This document shows positions 58,044 through 64,000 of a stretch of DNA of 64,000 nt, piece after piece. A program made the translations under genes and the position numbers. Numbering within the stretch: the stretch's first letter is position 1; every line of letters starts with the position of its first letter. The stretch is taken from positions 2,542,001 through 2,606,000 of the forward strand of contig NZ_CP067395.1 of assembly GCF_017355525.1 (NCBI RefSeq). Direction: 5' to 3'. Below the pieces are notes generated by a model. The model was not told the DNA's origin and ran no database searches. It worked only from the letters and a program-made list of their open reading frames with translations. The stretch is from Lysobacter enzymogenes. GTDB lineage: Bacteria; Pseudomonadota; Gammaproteobacteria; Xanthomonadales; Xanthomonadaceae.

Positions 58044-59540
58044 TTACAACTGCGACTTGTCGGTGACGAACACCGGCAGCGGCACCTCCAGCGCTTCGTC
58101 CTTCACCGCCCGGCCGGCCAGGAAATCGGCGATGTTCTCGGCGATGCGCGGATGGCCGAGCCACAGTTCGTTGTCGTGGCTGGCGCCGCGAACCAGCAGT
58201 TCCTGGCCCTTGCTGAAGCCTGGCAGCAAGGCCTGCGCATTGGCTCGCGGCGTGCGGCCGTCGAGGGAGCCGCTGACGAACAGCACCGGCACCTCGCTGC
58301 GCAGCGGCGCGCGGAACGCGTCGCCCAGATCGACCAAGCCGAGGCCGTCGGCGAGCTGCGGGAACGGAAAGTTCAACGCGTCGCCGAACAGGCTTTCGCG
58401 CGCCTGCGCCTCGACCAGGGCGCGGCGTTGCGGGCTCTGGCCGGAGGCCACGTCCATCGCCAGCGGCATCGCGCGGAATCCGCCGAGGCTCTCGCGCATC
58501 ATCAGGACGAAGCCGGCCAGCAGGCTGTAGTCGCCGGCTTCGGCCTCGCGCAACATCAGCGGCAGCATCCGCTGGGTGGAGCGCCGCCCGAGCGCATTGG
58601 CGATGGCGATCTGCGCGTCGTATTCGCCGATGACGACTTTCCTTCCGTCGTGCATGGAACTGCGGCCTTCGCGCGGCTGACGGCGCAGCGCTTCCAGCAC
58701 GCGCCGGGCCGATCCCTGCAGATCGTCGAAGCCGTCCTTCCTGGCGACGACGGCCAGATCCGCCAGCAAGGCGTCCGCCGCCAGCGGCAGCTTGATCGTG
58801 TCGTCGGGCCCCTCGCTGCCCATCAGCACCACGCGGTCGAGACTCGATCCATGTCGGCGCACCGTGGCCAACGCCAGATGGGTGCCGTAGCTCATGCCCC
58901 ACAGGCTCAGGCGCTTGAGGCCCATCGCGCGCCGCAGGTCTTCGATGTCGTCGGCGCTCTCGGCCGTGGTGTAGGCGGCCAGGTCGACGCCGCTCTTGCG
59001 CCATTCGGCGATGCACGCGGCGGCGGTCGTGCGCAGTGCGGCCAGCGCGGCCTCGCGCTGCAACGGCTGGGCGTCGTCGAAGCGATGCGACTGCGAGCAT
59101 TCCGGCGGCATCTGCGAAAAGTCGGTGCCGCGCTGGTCGAGCAGCAGCACGTCGGTCTCGCGGCGGACGCGGTCGAACACCGGCCAGCGCGGCCCGAGCG
59201 CGGTCCCGAAACCGGAGCCGCCCGGGCCGCCGGCCAGATAGACCACCGGCGCCGTGCGGCCGTCGCCGCCGGTCGCCGGCAGGCGCACCACGCGCAGGCG
59301 GATGCGCGGCCCATCGGGCTCGCTGTGCTTGCGCGGCACCTCCAGGAACGCTTCCTCGGTCGCGATGGTGCCGTTGCCCTTGGTTTCCATCGCATAGGGC
59401 TTGAACGCCAGCGGCGCGGGCGCTTCGCGGGCCAGTGCCGGCGCCGCGCAGGCCAGTGCGATGCACAGCGCCGCCAAACGCGCGACCCGATGCCGGGAGC
59501 GACCGCGATGGCCGGGAACGAAAAGCGATGGGTTGGACAT
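58044..59540 (-). CDS. Secreted alpha/beta-hydrolase (TAP/S33 peptidase-like)
   Basis: The protein has 498 residues. The start at 59538-59540 is set by GGAG six bases upstream. The signal peptide ends at APALA (about residue 37). The oxyanion region is YLAGGPGGSGF, the nucleophile Ser lies in GMSYGTHLAL, the Asp in SGSLDGRTP and the His in GASHDNELW, forming a complete triad with TAP-like C-terminal sequence. Relatives are exported prolyl or tripeptidyl aminopeptidases and esterases. The gene is divergent from a LytS-type kinase, whose promoter region it shares. Confidence 0.88.
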   Translation of the reverse strand: MSNPSLFVPGHRGRSRHRVARLAALCIALACAAPALAREAPAPLAFKPYAMETKGNGTIATEEAFLEVPRKHSEPDGPRIRLRVVRLPATGGDGRTAPVVYLAGGPGGSGFGTALGPRWPVFDRVRRETDVLLLDQRGTDFSQMPPECSQSHRFDDAQPLQREAALAALRTTAAACIAEWRKSGVDLAAYTTAESADDIEDLRRAMGLKRLSLWGMSYGTHLALATVRRHGSSLDRVVLMGSEGPDDTIKLPLAADALLADLAVVARKDGFDDLQGSARRVLEALRRQPREGRSSMHDGRKVVIGEYDAQIAIANALGRRSTQRMLPLMLREAEAGDYSLLAGFVLMMRESLGGFRAMPLAMDVASGQSPQRRALVEAQARESLFGDALNFPFPQLADGLGLVDLGDAFRAPLRSEVPVLFVSGSLDGRTPRANAQALLPGFSKGQELLVRGASHDNELWLGHPRIAENIADFLAGRAVKDEALEVPLPVFVTDKSQL

Positions 59541-59718
59541 GGCGAACTCCGGTTGGGCGGGATCTGGACGCGGATGAGGCGTTCGCATCGTTCGAAGGAA
59601 CGAAGCCGCCTCGCCGCGAAGCCAGCATCCGCTGCGACCGACGGGCCCGGCCGCGCCCGTCCGCCGAACAGCTCCAAACGGCGGTCCAGCGTCTCCGCCG
59701 GGCCGATAAGATGGACGC

Positions 59719-61428
59719 ATGCAGATTCCGCGCACCTTCGCCGTACTCGCCGTCTTGCTCGCCGCCGTCGCCGCGTGGCTGGCGGCGGCGACGCCCGACA
59801 TGACCAAGGTGCAGGTAATGACCGGAGAAATGGCGCCGGCGACGATGCCGGCGTCCGGCAGGCTGCCGCAGCGCCCGCCGGCCGGCGCGGACTGGCGCCC
59901 GCTCGATCAGCGCGTCCTCGCGGGCTGGCGCGATCCTTATTGGCTGCGCTGGCGCTCGACAGCACCCGCGGCGGCCGACGATGCCGGCCGCGCGCTGCGT
60001 CTTTCGCTGCGCGGCGCCAGCCGGCTCTATTGGAACGGGCAGCCCCTGGCGGGCAACGGCCTCGTCGGCCGAACCGCAGCGCAGGAACAGCCCGGCCGCA
60101 TCGACATCGTCCGCGTGTTGCCGCCGTCCGCGGCCGGCGGGACGGACGAACTGCTCGTGCTCGCTTCCAGCCTCCATCAGAACCTGCCCCTGCACAGCGC
60201 GGATGCCTTCGCCATCGTGGCGCCGGCGGAACTGCTTTACCGCGACGTCATGCGTCCTTGGCTGATCGCCGCCTTCGCCACGGGCGCGCTCGCGACGGCG
60301 TGCCTGTATTTCCTGGCGGTCCAGCGCGGCCGTCCGCGCAAGCCCGGCGCTCGTTCGCTGCTCGCGCTGTGCGCGGTCGGACTCGCGCTGCCGATGATCG
60401 AAGCCTGGCGTCCGCTGCTGGGCTACGCCTATCCATGGCACGGGCAGCGCCTGCTGATGCTGCTGGCGCTGCACACCGCGGCGGCGGCGCTGCTGCCGGC
60501 CTACCTCGCGCGTCGCTTCGGCGTTGCCGTGCCCGCCGGCGTGCGCATCGTCTACCTGTCGGCGCTGGTGGCGCTCGCGGCGTTCCTGCCCGGCTTCGAT
60601 ACGCGCTCCGCAGCGGTGCTGTTGCTGAGCCTGCTCGCCTCGGCGGGCCTGTTGCTGCGCGTGCGCGATGCGCAAGAGGAACGCGGGCCGATCCTGGCCT
60701 TGCTGCTCGCCGGCTCCGCGGCGCTGGCATTCGCGCCCGGCGCCTTCCTCGATGGCCCGTATTTCCTGCTGCTGGCGGTATTGATGGGCTTCCTGCTGCT
60801 GCGCCACGCGGCGCACCTGCGCGCGCTGGACCGCCACAACGCGAGCCTGCGCGAAGAACGCGCGCAGCTCTCCCTGCAGCTGTTGCAACGCGGCATCCAT
60901 CCGCACTGGCTCATGAACACCCTGACCTGCCTGCAGGAGCTGATCGAGCAGGCGCCGCCGCGCGCGAGCCGGCTGGTCGAGTCCCTGGCCGAACAGTTCG
61001 ACCGCCTGCGCGACAGCAGCACCCGCCAGAGCGTTCCGCTGGAGGACGAACTGGCGCTGTGCCGCAGCCACCTCGACATCGTCGGTCTGGCTTCGGATCA
61101 GCGCATCGCGCTGGAGGTCGACGCCGACGACACCCGGCTGTCGCTGCCGCCCGGCATCCTGCATGCCCAGATCGAGAACGCGTTGACCCATGCCGGCGCC
61201 GGCGCCTGCGCGCAGCGCCCGTTCCGGCTGCGCGTACACCGCCTGCGCGACCGCTGGATCGTGGAATTGCGCAGCGCCTGCGGCTCGGCGCCGCACCGCG
61301 GCCGCGGCACCGGCACGCGCTACATCGAGGCGAGTCTGGCTTCCGCCTATCCGAACGGCTGGCGTTTCGACCAGGGCATCGACGGCGCCGATTGGTGCGG
61401 ACGGATCGAACTGACATGCGCATCCTGA
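59719..61428 (+). CDS. LytS/YehU-type sensor histidine kinase
   Basis: The protein has 569 residues. An N-terminal signal or anchor precedes an extracytoplasmic beta-rich domain (about 30-170; LRLSLRGASRLYWNGQPLAG), then about seven membrane spans (182-365), a short coiled segment and a His_kinase (PF06580-like) domain with IHPHWLMNTL, the likely phosphorylated His at 394 or 396, and a degenerate HATPase end. The layout resembles the 7TMR-DISM kinases. The next gene, a LytTR regulator, overlaps by 13 bases. Confidence 0.88.
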   Translation: MQIPRTFAVLAVLLAAVAAWLAAATPDMTKVQVMTGEMAPATMPASGRLPQRPPAGADWRPLDQRVLAGWRDPYWLRWRSTAPAAADDAGRALRLSLRGASRLYWNGQPLAGNGLVGRTAAQEQPGRIDIVRVLPPSAAGGTDELLVLASSLHQNLPLHSADAFAIVAPAELLYRDVMRPWLIAAFATGALATACLYFLAVQRGRPRKPGARSLLALCAVGLALPMIEAWRPLLGYAYPWHGQRLLMLLALHTAAAALLPAYLARRFGVAVPAGVRIVYLSALVALAAFLPGFDTRSAAVLLLSLLASAGLLLRVRDAQEERGPILALLLAGSAALAFAPGAFLDGPYFLLLAVLMGFLLLRHAAHLRALDRHNASLREERAQLSLQLLQRGIHPHWLMNTLTCLQELIEQAPPRASRLVESLAEQFDRLRDSSTRQSVPLEDELALCRSHLDIVGLASDQRIALEVDADDTRLSLPPGILHAQIENALTHAGAGACAQRPFRLRVHRLRDRWIVELRSACGSAPHRGRGTGTRYIEASLASAYPNGWRFDQGIDGADWCGRIELTCAS

Positions 61429-62117
61429 TCGTCGAGGACGAACCGCTGGTGCGCCAGCGCCTGTTGCGCCTGAGCGCGGAGCTGGCCGGCACGCGTGCGC
61501 GTTTCGACGCGGTCGCGGACCTGGAATCGGCCGGCGACCGGCTTCAACGCAGCGTCTACGACGGCCTGTTGCTGGACCTGAACCTCGAAGGCGAGGACGG
61601 ATTCGAACTGCTGCGGCGCGCGGTGGCCGGACGCTACCACTGCGTCGTGGTCTCGGCCCATCGCGAACGCGCGTTGCAGGCCTTCGAGCATGGCGTGCTG
61701 GATTTCGTGCCCAAGCCGTTCTCGCGCGAACGCCTCGGCGAGGCGCTCGAACGCCTGCTCGATGTCGGCCGTTACCGCTCCGGCCGCGCGCGCTATCTCG
61801 GCATCTGGCGCGCCCAAGGCACGGCGCTGGTCGAACTGGCCGACGTGGTGTGGATACGCGCCGACGGCGACTACAGCGAACTGCGCATGCGCGACGGCCG
61901 CAGCGAACTGCACGACAAATCCCTGGCCGGCCTGACCTCCCTGCTGCCGCCGGATTTCGTCCGCTGCCATCGCTCCTACCTGGTCAACCTGCGCCATATC
62001 CGCACCCTGCATGCCGGCTCGGGCAGCCGCTACTGGCTGGTGCTCGGCGACGGCGGAGAGTTGCCGGTGGGCCGCGCCTACGTTGAGGGGCTGCGACGCG
62101 AACTCGGGCTCGAATGA
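61416..62117 (+). CDS. LytTR-family response regulator
   Basis: The protein has 233 residues. The receiver domain has MRILIVEDEP, phosphorylation at Asp54 (GLLLDLNLEGEDGFELL) and Lys in VPKPFSRERL. The C-terminal LytTR DNA-binding domain includes VELADVVWIRADGDYSELRMRDG, FVRCHRSYLVNLRHI and LPVGRAYVEGLRRELG. It overlaps the kinase gene by 13 bases, so the two are coupled. LytTR regulators control exopolysaccharide, virulence or extracellular enzyme genes; the divergent hydrolase gene is a possible target. Confidence 0.93.
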   Translation: MRILIVEDEPLVRQRLLRLSAELAGTRARFDAVADLESAGDRLQRSVYDGLLLDLNLEGEDGFELLRRAVAGRYHCVVVSAHRERALQAFEHGVLDFVPKPFSRERLGEALERLLDVGRYRSGRARYLGIWRAQGTALVELADVVWIRADGDYSELRMRDGRSELHDKSLAGLTSLLPPDFVRCHRSYLVNLRHIRTLHAGSGSRYWLVLGDGGELPVGRAYVEGLRRELGLE

Positions 62118-62168
62118 GCGCGCTGCGGGCCCTGGCTGCGAACGGGTCTTGAAACATACCGGCGGCGC

Positions 62169-62684
62169 TCAATCGTCGCTCGCCAGCAGCCGCGCGCGGC
62201 GACGGCGCCGCTGATGTTCCAGCCGCGTCTGGCAGCGCTGCGAGTATTCGATCACTTGCCGCGACAGTTCCGGCCCGAACGCTTGCTCCACCGCCAGCGC
62301 CGACCAGATTCCGCGTTCCAGCCAGCGGCTGTAGCGATGATGCAGATGCAGCCATTTGCCGAAGCGCTCCCGCGGCAGTTGCATCCAGTGGCGGCGCCCG
62401 GTCATCACGGTCAATGCGGCTTCGACGAAAATCCGGTTGGCGTCGTGCTGGTTCGGGCGCAGACGGACCATCGGCCGAGCCGCCCGCAGGAACTGCGCCC
62501 ATTCCTCGTCGTTCAGACGGACGAATCCCGATTCGTCCACCGGCGCCGACGGGCGCGTTTCGATCGCGGACGATGCCATCGGCGCCTCGTCCTTCGATGG
62601 TTGGGCCGCCGGCTGCGGACGGTCCGCGCCTTGCATCGATACGGGCGCGCCGAAATCCGCTTGCGTTTCAGTTGCACGGTTCAT
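62169..62684 (-). CDS. Protein with isolated IS5-type DUF4096-like domain
   Basis: The protein has 171 residues from the ATG at 62682-62684. The first 50 residues are a Pro/Ala/Thr-rich disordered tail. Residues 55-130 (VRLNDEEWAQFLRAARP, FVEAALTVMTGRRHWMQLP, FGKWLHLHHRYSRWLERGIW) match the N-terminal DNA-binding domain of IS5-family transposases (DUF4096). The DDE catalytic half is missing and the end is basic (RRRRRARLL). No inverted repeats are seen at its flanks. It may be a domesticated transposase domain used as a regulator; that is inferred. It is convergent with the LytTR gene. Confidence 0.7.
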   Translation of the reverse strand: MNRATETQADFGAPVSMQGADRPQPAAQPSKDEAPMASSAIETRPSAPVDESGFVRLNDEEWAQFLRAARPMVRLRPNQHDANRIFVEAALTVMTGRRHWMQLPRERFGKWLHLHHRYSRWLERGIWSALAVEQAFGPELSRQVIEYSQRCQTRLEHQRRRRRARLLASDD

Positions 62685-64000
62685 GCCGATTTCCGTAGGG
62701 ACTGTCGTACTGCGGCGACGCCGGAACGGCGAGCGCCGCCACATCCAGGCGCGCGCCGTCCTGAGCGCGCATGCCCATGGCTCTTGCGTAAACACCCGCG
62801 ATCCGCGGCCACAGCGCTACGCCCGAATTCGCTTCGGGCGCAGGCGGATCCTCGACGTTGCGCGCATCGGTGCGCCGTCGGCGGTCGGGGGCGAATCGAA
62901 CGCGCATACGCCGCATCGGGCACGCACGCGCGACATTCGGTCCGCTATAGATCTAAACGCATGTGACGCGCGTCGCCCTACGTCTCGCGCATCTCCAACG
63001 AAAGTTACATTTGCATCCCTTGGCGCGTTGCGATGGTTCGACGACTGCTATGCGGCACAAGCGGCGTACTGCCCGCCAGTAGCGCTGCGATCAACCTCAC
63101 AACGAACGCATGCGGCGCCTGGCCGACGGCCTCACCGATCAAGCGGTGAAAAGCGCCTTGAAGTCGGTGAACGAGCTGGCACAAAGGCTGCATCGACGGC
63201 GTCGATCAGCGCGCCGACAGGATCGGCGCGATGAACCCGGCGCCGACCGTTCCCCAGCCCGTCAGAGACCTTCGCTGGGCCTGAGCGCCAATAGTCTCTC
63301 GAGAAACTATCGGACTGGCCCGCGAGACCGCTATCGCTACGCGGCGCCGCGCAAGCGCCGGCCGACAAGTTCACGCTGCCGATGCCGATGCCGAAGGCCG
63401 CTCAAATCGACGGCGATCATTCCAAGCAACAAAAAAACACAAAAAACCGGCCTCGCGATGACGCCCCCTCATATCGGCGATCGAGCAAGCCGTCGCCGGA
63501 TTTCTATTGCGACACACACAACACTATTGCCGATGCGCGCGAACTCACCGACGGGCAAGTGTGAGAGCTATCACGACGAGCTCGAGGATTAGAGAGTAAC
63601 TAGCTTCAACAACGGAAGTGTTCGGATCGAACGCGCCGCGCCGACGACTGCCGAGCGTTGCGCGTGCGGACAGGGAGGTCGCCAGGCCTGTCTACGTCGG
63701 CCCTCATCCCGGAATTGCAGAAATTCGGCCCGGAACTCTCCTGTGCGCGCTTTGCGCGCCGACGCTTCGCCGCACGACGCATGCGCAAGAGCCCGGGAAT
63801 ATTCGCGGCACTCGGCGTAGTGCGAACCAAACACAGGGCGCACTGCCGCCCTGCTTCGCGGCCACGGACGGCCGCAGCGCGACAACGGACGCGTTCGTTG
63901 CCGCTACACCGCCCCCACCGGGCAGGAAGCATCGCGAGAGCGCAGGACGCGTTCGCCGATCGCTTGCCAATGGACTACCCCACCGACAATGGAGCGTGTT
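62685..64000. other. Right-hand region without a supported gene
   Basis: No convincing gene or RNA gene is visible in these 1.3 kb. The GC content is somewhat lower and the open frames lack codon bias, ribosome sites or known motifs. A CTCGAGAAACTATCG-like inverted stretch lies near 63297-63312, and a long A-run occurs at 63432-63447. Some decayed coding sequence or the promoter of a gene beyond the edge may be present. Confidence 0.4.

Noticed and set aside
62668..62923. Two short minus-strand frames upstream of the DUF4096-like gene.
   Set aside because: They are Arg/Ala-rich, lack ribosome sites and overlap each other in different frames.
63110..63592. Plus-strand frame in the right-hand gap.
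   Set aside because: Composition is that of random high-GC sequence, with no start signal or recognisable motif.

Overview
The window is about 70% GC with dense, mostly leaderless-looking spacing, Sec and lipoprotein signals typical of Gram-negative bacteria, and a housekeeping set (tsaB, yoaA-like helicase, mrcB, relA, hrpA, recQ, dps). Gene content and the many REP-like palindromes fit a Xanthomonadaceae member, most likely Lysobacter or a close relative. This assignment is an inference from gene content; no rRNA, tRNA, CRISPR array, integrase or intact insertion sequence was seen.

Region 1-15.8 kb is a minus-strand accessory module read right to left: a small lipoprotein, a 2722-residue protein made of eleven tandem ~213-residue repeats, a 1829-residue RHS/YD-repeat protein with a glycine-rich C-terminal tip, and a small TTG-started membrane protein. 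A second, truncated copy of the lipoprotein gene opens the window, which suggests that the module is duplicated just outside it. A Clp/CRP-like site lies upstream.

Region 16-39.5 kb is largely housekeeping: an RsiV-like secreted protein, tsaB, a VOC protein, a YoaA/DinG helicase, a TPR lipoprotein (LpoP-like) next to its probable target PBP1b, a glycosyltransferase, a membrane TPR protein, relA, two tandem paralogous secreted proteins, hrpA, dps and recQ. REP-like palindromes fill the gaps.

Region 37.8-48.8 kb concerns the cell surface and sensing: a collagen-like low-complexity lipoprotein immediately upstream of a two-partner-secretion transporter, a PhzF-like isomerase, an M23 peptidase, a GH6 lipoprotein, and a response regulator, histidine kinase and orphan solute-binding protein with overlapping reading frames.

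Region 49.2-52.0 kb is the most intriguing. A 90-residue secreted peptide with twelve consecutive glutamines is followed by an intrinsic terminator, then a HExxH peptide-modification enzyme, an exported PDZ-like protein with a polyproline tail, and an unrecognised 289-residue protein with a faint ATP-grasp look. This has the layout of an uncharacterised RiPP-like (ribosomally made, enzymatically modified peptide) system.

Region 52.2-64 kb holds a small hypothetical gene behind two operator-like palindromes, an aldo/keto reductase with a divergent AraC regulator, an FAD-dependent oxidoreductase, an atypical RidA, a VOC protein, an exported alpha/beta hydrolase divergent from a LytS/LytTR two-component pair, and a gene carrying an isolated IS5-type DUF4096-like domain. 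The last 1.3 kb shows no convincing gene.
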